The notes below the pieces were generated by a model, which was not told where the DNA came from, searched no databases, and saw only the letters and a program-made list of their open reading frames with translations. A program made the translations under genes and the position numbers. Below are positions 54,620 to 64,000 of a stretch of DNA of 64,000 nt, piece by piece; positions within the stretch are counted from its first letter, which is position 1; each line of letters starts with the position of its first letter. Source of the DNA: Agrypnia vestita (taxonomy: Eukaryota; Arthropoda; Insecta; Trichoptera; Phryganeidae); NCBI GenBank assembly GCA_016648135.1, contig JADDOH010003931.1, positions 124,001 through 188,000 of the forward strand, read 5' to 3'.

Positions 54620-55895
54620 AGTGGTTCGACCATCAGTTGTGCCTTCATTAATTTATTCATGAACTAAAAATATTTAAAAAAAACTGAGCTGATGTTATTT
54701 AGGAATAGGTCCATATATACTCAGCATTACTTTTTATTGTATTGCTTCAATCAATATTCGGTTCATAATAGTTTAATATTCTTTGATTTGACAGAATTAT
54801 TTATATGAAATCATTCCCTGGCAATTCTGTGCCACTCATCCTCTATCGAGAGGCCTCTCGACACCAATCCATGAAGAGAACTTGTCGCTCATAAGTATGT
54901 AAGATCATAAAAGAAAACTCTGGCAATCTCAGAAATTATGATTAACTCAGTCGCAACCACCTGTCTACCTGTGTGTTAATTTATCATGTAAAAAATCTTA
55001 CGAATTCATAATCGTTAATTTACGATGTTTGCATTTTATAAGCCTCGTAAATACGCATGTATTTAAAAAATATATTATCCATCTTTAATATTTTAAGAGT
55101 TATGGCTTCCACAGCAAAGTGTTGTATTATTATAGAGGAGCGATAACGAACCTTTTTACACAAGTGGATCAAAATATTTAAACTTTATAATATAAATTAT
55201 ACACAGTATAGCTACCAGGCTTTTCACTGGATTTATAATATAAAAAATAAGGTGTGGGTACTTATAAAATTAACTATTGTATATCGTGTCGTTACACAGC
55301 TAATGACAGGTTATAATTAATCGTGTTTACCAAATTAATTTAAATCAAAAGCCTCTTTATTATTTTAAATTAAAATAGAATATCACGATTTTTAATAAAA
55401 AATAAAATATATTTATACCATGATAAGAGGGAGGAGTTGCTAGGGGAGCGGTGTGATTCCACTGATTTTGCACAGGGTCCTAAAAAATATGTAATAAACT
55501 TGATTTGATAATTTTCGTCTTCTTAGGTTGGTGATCGGTCATAGGTTGCAGAATATTACATAAAACATAGTTTTATATACATACATATTATAATATATGT
55601 TATAATGAATGCATAGTATGTAGAAAAATATATTTATATATATTAAATATATATAAAAATATAATTAATATTAATGAATAGTATATAGGAAAAAATTAAA
55701 AATCATAAGTTTATTTGATATTTTCATACAACTTGCTACAAGCATTTTTTAAATAACATCGTGTTAATGAAACTATTTTTCCTTATTATATAACAGCCCA
55801 CTTCTTCTTACAAAACTCAATTAAAAAAATTGTCTTTATTCACTGATATTTGAAAAGCATATACTGATAATAATTACTCACCCTACGTTCCGTAA
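54620..55895. other. No gene recognised
   Basis: AT-rich. Low-complexity TATA sequence at 55575-55680. Confidence 0.4.
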
Positions 55896-55898
55896 TAT

Positions 55899-55947
55899 GT
55901 TCAAACCACAGAACAATGAATTATTATTCCTGTTCTGTGGTTCGAAC
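55899..55947. repeat. Hairpin, 17-base arms
   Basis: GTTCAAACCACAGAACA (55899-55915) pairs with TGTTCTGTGGTTCGAAC (55931-55947), one mismatch, 15-base loop. Confidence 0.85.
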
Positions 55948-56149
55948 GCTGACAATCAGAGACACAACAAGACAAAGAGAGAAGTGCACCGATACTCCCT
56001 TTACAGCACCACTACCTTAAATTCCCTGCACCATAAACATTACATTTTTGTTATCAATTCAAATCAAATTTCAGCATTTTATTGAAATATTATTTTAAAA
56101 AACTACAAATTAATAAATTATTTAATGAAGAAAATATTAGAAAATGGTT

Positions 56150-56315
56150 CCGATAAAAGCTTCAATAATCAAAGTACAAGAATGAGAAAATGTATAATAT
56201 GAATGTGTGTGAAAATTTATTATGTGAACGAAGCAAAAGTAGTGTGCCAGGATAAAAGTATGTGGCATTCTATCCTCTGTGCCTACCTCTGTGGAGTGAT
56301 TGTTAATTAGTTAAT
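56150..56315 (+). mobile_element. LINE family B 3' fragment
   Basis: GAGAAAATGTATAATATGAA, GAACGAAGCAAAAGTAGTGT then GCCAGGATAAAAGTATGTGG match the complement of 9207-9367. Ends near GTTAATTAGTTAATG, an eroded GTTAG tail. Confidence 0.65.
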
Positions 56316-56319
56316 GTTT

Positions 56320-57550
56320 TTTAGAAAAAATCTTTTTAATTTAAAGTAATTCTACAAACAATATTCAAACTTTTTCCGCGTGCCGTAGGTTGCTAATCCA
56401 TACTATGGAGAGTCTCGTTGAAAAATAAAATAATATTTAACTTCGTGGCTATATTGCATCTAATTGACTCAACATTATTTTATGGCGTAATTTATAGTAT
56501 TATAAAATACAAAATATCATTTACGTGATTATTTAGAAGCGTTAAACCGTTATACGTATGTATAATCAGCTTCATTGGTTTGGCCAAAGATCAAAAAAAC
56601 ATATTTGTTTTTTTGCTTACTTTTTTCATGAATAACAACTTGTTATTTCTAAATTCAATATGAATCATGATTTTTTAATTACATTTTTAACGCAATATTG
56701 TACGCAAATGAAAGAAAATTCTCTATTTTTTAAAACCACGCCTAATACGCCTGTGTGTAACTGAGCTAGTACAAATACTTTAACAGTCTTTAAATTTATA
56801 AATCCTTGTCAAAAAAAATATAGGTTAAAAACATCCATGTGGTATAGACGCATTATGCAATTTTTTAATCCTACTGTTACACCAAGATCATAATTGGGTA
56901 GAAAACATCTAAGGGGTTGATAATACTTTTAACTTCATGGTTTGTCAAATTTATAGATCATAAATTCCACATAGAAAAAATTAAGTAGGTACTCTTTTTC
57001 GTAGATTTTGATATTTTATAGAAAGAACCCAACCGGTAAAACGTGCCATATCTTCGTAAATACATCTTTTTTTCTTATAATTACATTAAAATATATTAGG
57101 TGTTTGTAGGTCCAAATTTAAAGAAGCTATTTTCTCAGTTCCATGTTTTTTGCGTTGGATGCTTTCTGCAAAACTGCGTCCAATTGTTTATTTCTCTATA
57201 ATTTATCGCTTCTATCGCACAGGTCCGCTTGTCTATTTCCTTTGTTTCTATAATTTGCCAAATGTCAAAATAAGAATGTTTCCCAATTTGCCATCACCAC
57301 TTATCGAAGGAATGTTATCACGCAAATGTTCTGGTATGAAAAAATGGTTTTCAAATTATTCTAGACCTTTGTGCAGCCGCGTATTTACTCAATTTTGTGC
57401 AGTACTTGATATAGGATGTCGTGACAGAAACAATTAAAAATATTAAATTATCAGCTCACGAAAGTTTTTTAACAACCCTGTAAGAGAAAGTTACCCTTGT
57501 GGTGGGTTAAAAATCAATTGATATTTTGTTGGCCAAACCACTGCGAACCG
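56320..57550. other. No gene recognised
   Basis: AT-rich. The frame at 57150-57437 (95 codons) is in a GC-balanced patch but has no recognisable product. Confidence 0.35.
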
Positions 57551-57554
57551 CAAT

Positions 57555-57797
57555 CCATCGATAAAACTTCGCTGCAGATGTAGGGCATTTGTATTATGGA
57601 GTAGACAGCGAAGGAGGGACTGGAATGGTCATGTCAGAAGAATGGACAGCACCAGACTCCCTTATATCGCACCACATAATCAGCCTCATGGAACCTACCC
57701 TCGCGATAAATGGAGGGATAGCTGGCAATCCACCTCACAGGAGGCGCTTACGAACAGACCATATAGGTCAATTAAAAGGAAGAAGAAGAAGACATTA
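57555..57797 (+). mobile_element. LINE 3' end fragment
   Basis: Plus strand: RRQRRRDWNGHVRRMDSTRL then PRDKWRDSWQSTSQEAL and a lysine-rich end coded by the (AAG)n tail (57778-57794). The W.GHV.RM and KW.DSW motifs are those of an insect LINE C-terminus. Confidence 0.75.
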
Positions 57798-57799
57798 AT

Positions 57800-58410
57800 A
57801 ATTAATGACTTATTAATTTCATTAATTAATAAAAGAAGCTTCAAGTTATAATAATAATAATTATTATAAAATTACAATTATTTATTTTTATCTGCCTGTG
57901 TTACGATAAAAATTGATTTAACAATAGTCGAGATTGAAGATTTTACATTAAAAATTGATAAAATAAAATATGGCGCCATTTTCGTAAAAAAAAATATCTC
58001 AAGGACGCATTGCATAAAAACTGTTTAGTTCTATACTAATATTTAAAATTGCCATACAATGGAAATGATATTTTGAAAATCCGCGGTTTCACTTGTTCAA
58101 AGTTTTGATATTTCGCTGTCAGTGATATACGCTATTGTTGTATTTACTTTGGGTTTTTACTCCGAAAGTCATTTAAAATGTGTTCAAACTCTGAAACCGC
58201 GTGTGACACGTATTAATCGTCTGGTACATAACATATTTAACGCATGCAAAAAAATTAAATTATCCAACAAATTTTATACTAAAGATGAAGCGACTGTTTT
58301 TCGTTTTTGAGAATAAACATTAATTTTGTCCATAATATAGGCACAAAAAAAACTAGAATTATTATTAAAAAATCTCTGTAACCGTTCGTAATACGTCAAT
58401 CATCTAGTTA
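57800..58410. other. No gene recognised
   Basis: AT-rich spacer. Confidence 0.4.
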
Positions 58411-58414
58411 AATT

Positions 58415-58882
58415 GTAACATTGTATGGAGTTCTTGTACCGACACTGATGTATGGAAGTGAAGCCTGGAGCTGGCAGAAGAGGAACGATAGCAGACTGAA
58501 TGCAGTCTAGATGAGATCCTTTAGACGTATGTGTGGCAAATAAATTTATGATAGAGTAAAGAATGAAGATATTAGGAATGAATTGTAAAGCTGATCTTAG
58601 CGTAATTCATAGAATTAAAACAGGGTCGCTCAGGTAGTTTGGGCACGTTGAGCGAATGAATGAGGAAATAATGGTAAGAAAGATATATAATGCAAGTGTT
58701 GAAGACGCCAGAAAAAGAGAGTGACCGCGGGAGACTAGAAGGTGGTCCCGTTAGAAGCCTCAACAACCATCTAGCTTGCATGCGAAGATGTATGAATGTG
58801 GATGAGGCGAGAGTTTTATATCAGGACAGAAGAGTATGGCGCTATATCCTCTCTGCCTACCCCCATGGTAAGTAAGTAAGTA
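58415..58882 (+). mobile_element. LINE family A 3' end
   Basis: GVLVPTLMYGSEAWSWQKRN then DSRLNAV, MRSFRRMCGK, DRVKNEDIRNE, and after frameshifts RSLNNHLACMRRCMNVDEAR. Tail GTAAGTAAGTAAGTAA at 58866-58881. A short deletion removes the GRPRKTWHDQ region near 58735. Extends further 5' than the copy at 355-776. Confidence 0.85.
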
Positions 58883-58937
58883 AATTGTAAATTTAACCAC
58901 TATTGTAAGATAAAAGCATAACCAAGTTAATCTTTCA

Positions 58938-59165
58938 TATTCTTCTTCTTCTTATATTGACATCTCCTATTGGAAGTTGGCGGACACGAAACAACTGTCG
59001 AATTACGCTAGAACTATGTTACCAGTACCTCAAGTTACACAGCCATGAGATTCGGCATCTTTCTATACTTCATTTTTTACTTATTTTCCCCTGGATGATG
59101 AGTTGGTTTAATGTATAGGTCCTCTCATATTATGTCCTAGATACTCAAGCTTTCATTTTTTTATG
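58938..59165 (-). mobile_element. LINE 3' fragment
   Basis: Minus reading: LEYLGHNMRG, then a disrupted GRKRVSWLRNLR-like region and NFQ-EMSI, ending in (AAG)n (58940-58953). Same group as 39029-40102. Confidence 0.6.
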
Positions 59166-59169
59166 TTTA

Positions 59170-60235
59170 ATAATTATTTGAAGTTTACATAATATTTTAC
59201 ATATATGTTACACATTATTTAATTTTTATAGATTTCTTTTTTCAAATTTTTTACAGTCCCTTGAAAGTATAAGCTTGTGTATGGAACCGGAGAATGTCAC
59301 AAGTGTGATAGATAACTATATTTTTTAATAACATGTAACACTTACATGCAAAGAATTATATATATAAATATTTAAAGATAAGTATATGAAGTTAATATTA
59401 CAATATTTAAAAATAAGCATGTTAAGGTTAATAATATCACAAATTCCATCACTCAATTGTTCAATGATTTTACGTACTTTTTGAACCTTGCATTATGTTG
59501 TATAGTTCTAAGATTCGCAGGTAGATTATAGAAATGTTTAATTCCTAATTATCTGTAGAATTGTTGCATGGCTGTTTTACTGCATACATGTAGATATATT
59601 TAGGGTTCCAATCATGTGCGCTCTTTTGCTACGTCTATTTTGATCTTGAACTATATTTTTTCGACCCACGAAATTTTCAGTATATAGCGTCTATAGAGCC
59701 ACATCTCAAAGGCACATATTTAACATTGTTATTGTTATAATAACAACCTTTACACTGCTAGTAAAATAATTATACGCGCCCTCGCTTTGTAAGCCAATGA
59801 CTTTTCAATATTCAAACATTAATTTTTCGGTATCTTGCATATCCTGGATCAGTTGTGTACCGAATAATTGATTATATCATTATTATGTTATTAAATTGAT
59901 GAAATTGTATTATACATATAAATGTTTTTTTTATGTTATATACTAAGGCGAATTTTTTTCTCTTCTTATAAGCGATGTAGTGAATCTTGGTGTATTTTCT
60001 ATAAACCGAAGTATTTGAAAACAATTAGCAATTACCCAAAAATCTATTACCGGATAATTTACAGAAAGTCATATAGGTCTATATTTTACTCACTGTTTGA
60101 GGAGTGCTAGCTTTTGTATACAACATCGAAGATAATAAATAGGATTGTGGTTTTGTAAATAGAAAAAAATAATTAAGATGAATTGTGGGGTGTAAAAGCA
60201 CCAATATACAAAAAAAAAATTCAGTCATCGAGGAT
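59170..60235. other. No gene recognised
   Basis: AT-rich spacer. Frames at 59922-60110 and 60079-60309 are not recognised as products. Confidence 0.4.
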
Positions 60236-60239
60236 TCAG

Positions 60240-61050
60240 TATCATCATCACTCTTGGCACTACAGCCCTTGGTGGGTCTTGGCCTCCTCAATAATCTTCC
60301 TCCACTCATCTCGGTTTAGTGCCAGTTCTTTCCACTTCCGAAGCTTTAAGGCAGGTATGTCTTTGAGGACGTTGTCACTCCATCTTGATTTTGGCCTTCC
60401 TAAGCTCCTTCGCCCTATTGGCCTTGAGTTCAACAGGGACTTTGGTGCTTGATGCTCGGACATTCCCTCCACAACCACCGAAGTTTTCCCAGTTTTATAA
60501 ATTTAGTGACGTTTGGCTCCTTAAATAGAATATAGAGCTCATTGTTGTAACGTCTGCGCCAAAGTCCATTTTCTACAACCGGTCCGAAGATACGTCTCAA
60601 ATTTTCCTTTCAAAAACGTCCAGTGCTCGCTCATTCCTCTTAGTTAGTACCCGCGTCTCAGCTGCGTACGTGAGCACTGACCTAACAAGCGTTTTGTACA
60701 CTAATATCTTGGTGTTTCTGGATAGCAGTCTGGATTTTATCTGCTTTTGTAGGCGGAGAAAGCAGCGATTTGCGCTCACTGTGCGCTTCTGGATCTCCTC
60801 TGTAATGTTATTGTTGCTTGTTATCAAGGATCCTAGGTATGTAAATCTTGAAACCGTTTCAAAATTTTGACTTCCACACCAGAGAGTTGGGATTTGTTGG
60901 GTGCATCCTACGGCCATGTATTTTGGTCTTCTGCTGGTGACTACTATGAGACCCATGTTTTTGGCAGAACTTTCAAGATTTACGAAGGCATTACGTAAAG
61001 CATCGGGAGTTTTCGCAATTATGTCGATATCATCGAGGATTACTCATTTA
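60240..61050 (-). pseudogene. LINE reverse-transcriptase 3' half
   Basis: The best preserved LINE in the window. Minus strand: DDIDII (the FADD-type catalytic box with its first residues lost), LRNAFVNLESSAKNMGL, ETVSRFTYLGSLITSNNN, EEIQKRTVSANRCFLRLQKQ, RNTKILVYKTLVRSVLTYAA, TKRNERALDVFERKI, RRIFGPVVENGLWRRRYNNE, FIKLGKLRW, GRRSLGRPKSRWSDNVLKDI and ARTHQGL-type KTHQGL. The order fits palm, thumb and C-terminal regions of an RTE/R1-like LINE. One frameshift lies near 60480. The 3' end carries a (GAT)n tail (60240-60251). 5'-truncated and inactive. Confidence 0.85.
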
Positions 61051-61283
61051 CAATTTACTGAAATTGAGATTTTATAGGAAACATAGCCTGTAAATTAAAA
61101 GGAAACATGATTTTGAAAAGGATAGATACATAAAATTCAGAATTCAGAATCAAATTAGTGATCCTCCGTGACTGCATTCAAAACATTTTTTTAATTTTTT
61201 TGGATATTGCTGCCTCTGCTTTTATACCACACTTATTATATTTAAAAAAGATACAGAATGTATCAGAAATTAAAATAATATAT

Positions 61284-61856
61284 TGTAACGAGGCTAAAAA
61301 GAATTGCGCACATCTGTCACATATCACAACACCACTATCGAAAATTACAGAATGACCTAGCGTAATCTACGGCTTTCGGGAGGCATCTAAAACATTCGAG
61401 AAACATCTATAAAGCGGGAATAAAATCGGGAATGCCTAGAAGGTTTGATACCAGCATTGGCCAGATATAAGTAAGACCGCGCGCGTGAGTAAGGAGTTGT
61501 TGTGGACCGCGAAAACAGAAGCGAAGACGGCCACAGGTCGCGGAGGCCAGGGTGGCCAACCGTGCGATAACTCAGGCGAATAATCTAGTAAATTTCTTAA
61601 GTAGTAAAATAAATAAAAGCGCAAATTACGTGGGAAAACTGGATGAAATATTCTAGTAAATGTTAAATAAAGTGTTAAAGCGATAATAAAGTGTTTATTT
61701 ACGAATGATAAATTTCAAAATAGTGTAATTTAATGAAAAGCGTTAAGTTTAATAGTGTTAAATGACTTTGTACAGTGAATAATTAATTAATCATTATTTT
61801 CACTAACTAATTTCCAGCATTTTCATTCATTCCTCTTGCAGCCACGATATGTGACA
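61284..61856 (+). mobile_element. Solo LTR, family LTR-1, copy 2
   Basis: Starts TGTAACGAGGC, ends GATATGTGACA, with ATAT on both sides (61280-61283, 61857-61860). Same landmarks as 27953-28466. TATA-like AGATATAAGTAAG at about 61462. No internal region. Open minus frame 61436-61624 is a chance frame. Confidence 0.75.
61340..61352 (+). promoter_or_regulatory. Degraded heat-shock element in LTR-1
   Basis: GAAaaTTAcaGAA: three units with one mismatch, at the same relative place as 28023-28035. TTCgaGAA (2 units) also occurs near 61393. Confidence 0.5.
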
Positions 61857-62081
61857 ATATTTAAATATGTAATTTTCAACCATCATTTTACTACAAAATG
61901 TCCTAATTTATTTATTAATTTACTACATATTTTATTAACAATTTTCTCATTTAAAAAATCGGGATGTGCAAGCAACTCCTGTTTCCCATACAAAAGTTAA
62001 CTTTAATGTGGCAGTGACAACAAGAGGAAAATGTTACTTATTATACAAATAAAAATATATTGTACCAAGATACTTTTCCAG

Positions 62082-62084
<3 letters not shown>

Positions 62085-62112
<28 letters not shown>
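62085..62112. repeat. (TA)n microsatellite
   Basis: Alternating TA run into which MITE-P copy 4 is inserted. Confidence 0.9.
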
Positions 62113-62115
<3 letters not shown>

Positions 62116-62676
62116 GGTTATTTGTAAAACATTAATAACCTCTCAGGACTATACTCCTGCCTTGGTTATGAGTCGAAAATGTTCAAGCTATTATGACCTA
62201 ATATCAGTAGTTAAGGAGATATGCGACATCAAAGTTTGCATTTTTTTTTCAATATTTCTGACTTATTTTTTGTAAAACGTTGGACTATCATTACAGTAAC
62301 TTATATCGAGTATGAAAAATTCATTCCCTTTAATACAAGTCAAATAAAAAAAAATAAAAACCTTCGAATTCCAATTGGAAAACATTCCAATTGGAATTTT
62401 TTCAGGGTTTTAATCATTTTATTTAACTTGTATTAAAACGAATGAATTTTTCGTAACTGATATTAGTTACTCTAATAAGTCAAAAATATTTTTTAAAAAA
62501 TGTAAAAAGTGTAAACTATCAATAGTTATGGAGATATGCGACATCACACATAATGTGTGATGTAGCATATCTCCATAACTATTGATATTAGGTCATGATA
62601 GCTTGAAAATTTTCGATTCATAATCAAGGCAGGAGTATAGTCCTGCGAGGTTATTAATGTTTTTCAAATAAACCTG
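62113..62676. mobile_element. Foldback MITE-P, copy 4
   Basis: Begins CACGGTTATTTGTAAAAC, ends TTTTTCAAATAAACCTG, inside a TA-rich target. Central TTCCAATTGGAA pair at about 62371-62398. The right arm contains a secondary palindrome (62517-62587) not found in the other copies. Confidence 0.85.
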
Positions 62677-62679
62677 TAT

Positions 62680-63300
62680 ATATATAATAATGAAAGATAA
62701 GCATATTAACATATTATCCATCGAATCCTTTAGAGTCAACATAGTTTTCAGCGGACGTCTAGTATCATAGGGTGCACAATAATATAATAAACCTATAAAT
62801 AAAGTACGTACTCTTGGAGATTACAAACGCTTTATCTAGGGAATAATGACCGACAGCGGAAATGAAGCTGACTGAGAAAGGGGATTTCGAGATTCAAACT
62901 GAAAAATGGCATTTCCTGTCATTACCGTCTGGAACTCAGCTGATTACTGAATGAACCGGAATTACTAAGTGAATTTGATGTTTTGTTTCATTCTTGAGCG
63001 TGGTCGGTATATGCAAAGATAAGTACAGACAATTACTGATTTGAAATTAAAATAAAAAAATGGTCATTAAACAGATAGACCGTTAAGTGAGGAGATACTG
63101 TATATAATAATAATAATAATGTATATCCCAGCGTAACCAGGTTGTAAGTGCAAGACCTGGTCCGCCATATAAATTACACGTTACATGTAGGTAATATTGA
63201 ACTAATATGCATAGAGAGAAAATACAAAAAAGAGGAAATAGAAGAAAAACGTAAACGAGGAGCTATTAAATAATTTAAATAATATACAACATAAAAATAA
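62680..63300. other. No gene recognised
   Basis: Partly GC-balanced (62830-62960). (TAA)n at 63102-63118. No coding signal. Confidence 0.35.
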
Positions 63301-63307
63301 GACGGTA

Positions 63308-63870
63308 ATAATAATAATACTAGTTGGCTCATTTATATAGCGCTGTTTTCGTGAGTGCTCACCTCAAGGGCGCTTCGTATAAAACAATTGACTGACTAAA
63401 AACACTTATTTATATACTTATTCACTAGATAACATGCAAGAATCAGGAATCAGGTATTTTCGCGGAGTGCATACTAGGAGTGGGAAACATTACGCAGTGT
63501 TGTATCGGTTCGATTCTATAAGTTTTTATATGATTGTATAAACAAATGCGTCTTTAGTTATTTTTTGATCTGTGGAAAGCTGTCTGTATGTCTCAGTTTA
63601 TTAGATAGTTTATTCCACAAATTTGGTCCAGCCACCGCGAAAGCACGATCACCGAAATTGGTTTTGTGGACGCGATTTACTTCTAATGACCTATTTGTAT
63701 TAGACGTTGATACTGAGCGAAGAGATAGTTGTCTGTTATTTGCGGAAAATGCAACGCAGAAGTTGGTAATGTATTGAGGGGCCATGTTGTGAATAGCCTT
63801 GAATATTGTGAGGGATAACTTATATTTAAACCTCTCTGGACATTTAAGCCAGTGAATAAACATACACATA
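63308..63870 (-). mobile_element. CR1/L2-like LINE 3' end, copy 2
   Basis: Open minus frame 63558-63869: FIHWLKCPERFKYKLSLTIF, MAPQYITNFC, VNRVHKTNFGDRAFAVAGPN and LWNKLSNKLR. The non-coding tail with CTTGAGGTGAGCACTCACG ends in (TTA)n (63308-63321). Same family as 29627-30290 and better preserved. 5'-truncated at about 63870, just before the LHWL block would extend. Confidence 0.85.
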
Positions 63871-63874
63871 AAAA

Positions 63875-64000
63875 AGCAATTTCAAAGTTTTTAAATAGTA
63901 ATATTAATAAAGACTCTAAAATAATAATTTTAGTGAAATAATAATAATAGAAATCTGGAGCAAAGTCGAGCTAGAGCGAGAGTGTAACTAGTTTCCAATA
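63875..64000. other. No feature recognised
   Basis: AT-rich end of the window. Confidence 0.3.

Noticed and set aside
57150..57437. 95-codon protein-coding gene
   Set aside because: No recognisable domain, no promoter or splice context, no support beyond length.
60597..60956. Independent 119-codon gene
   Set aside because: Part of the LINE reverse-transcriptase relic spanning 60240-61050.

Overview
The window looks like AT-rich intergenic DNA from an arthropod nuclear genome, most likely an insect. The evidence is the density of decayed arthropod-type transposable elements: RTE/Jockey-like LINE tails, CR1/L2-like LINE tails, mariner transposase remnants, tRNA-derived SINEs, a Helitron-like end and Penelope-like non-coding fragments. 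I found no intact host protein-coding gene, no rRNA and no functional tRNA. Nearly all open reading frames above 60 codons are chance frames or fall inside dead transposons, often antisense.

Layout. 0-5 kb: two stacked LINE 3' ends, a LINE insertion with a 12-bp target duplication, a short foldback element carrying TGACGTCA palindromes, hammerhead-like motifs, a Helitron-like element packed with heat-shock elements, and a decayed LTR. 5-12 kb: SINEs, a quiet balanced-composition block (possible enhancer), a 555-bp dispersed repeat, a LINE fragment with an 11-bp target duplication, a mariner relic and an RTE-like LINE tail. 12-22 kb: sparse, with two SINE families, an LTR with heat-shock elements beside its TATA box, a second mariner relic, the second 555-bp repeat and a large foldback element whose right arm contains (TA)n. 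22-36 kb: LTRs (one solo, with target duplication), CR1-like LINE, a LINE with a twin-priming-type inversion, a foldback MITE and hammerhead-like repeats. 36-48 kb: a hAT end, a LINE split by a MITE, a tandem-repeat block, LTRs, a 253-bp indel-free duplication and LINE relics. 48-64 kb: a small CpG/GC-box/TATA block that is the best candidate for a host promoter and first exon (about 52.2-52.6 kb), palindromic elements, several LINE 3' ends, a second solo LTR and a MITE inside (TA)n.

Most notable signal. Correctly phased heat-shock elements (alternating GAA and TTC at 5-bp pitch) occur in three unrelated mobile families here: a Helitron-like element (runs of 3, 4 and 6 units), LTR family F (4 units just upstream of TATA in the best copy) and LTR family 1 (3- and 4-unit runs). 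This suggests heat-responsive promoters spread by several transposon types. All family names (A, B, D, E, F, G, H, LTR-1, MITE-P, SINE1, SINE2) are local labels for repeats compared by eye within this window. No database search was possible.
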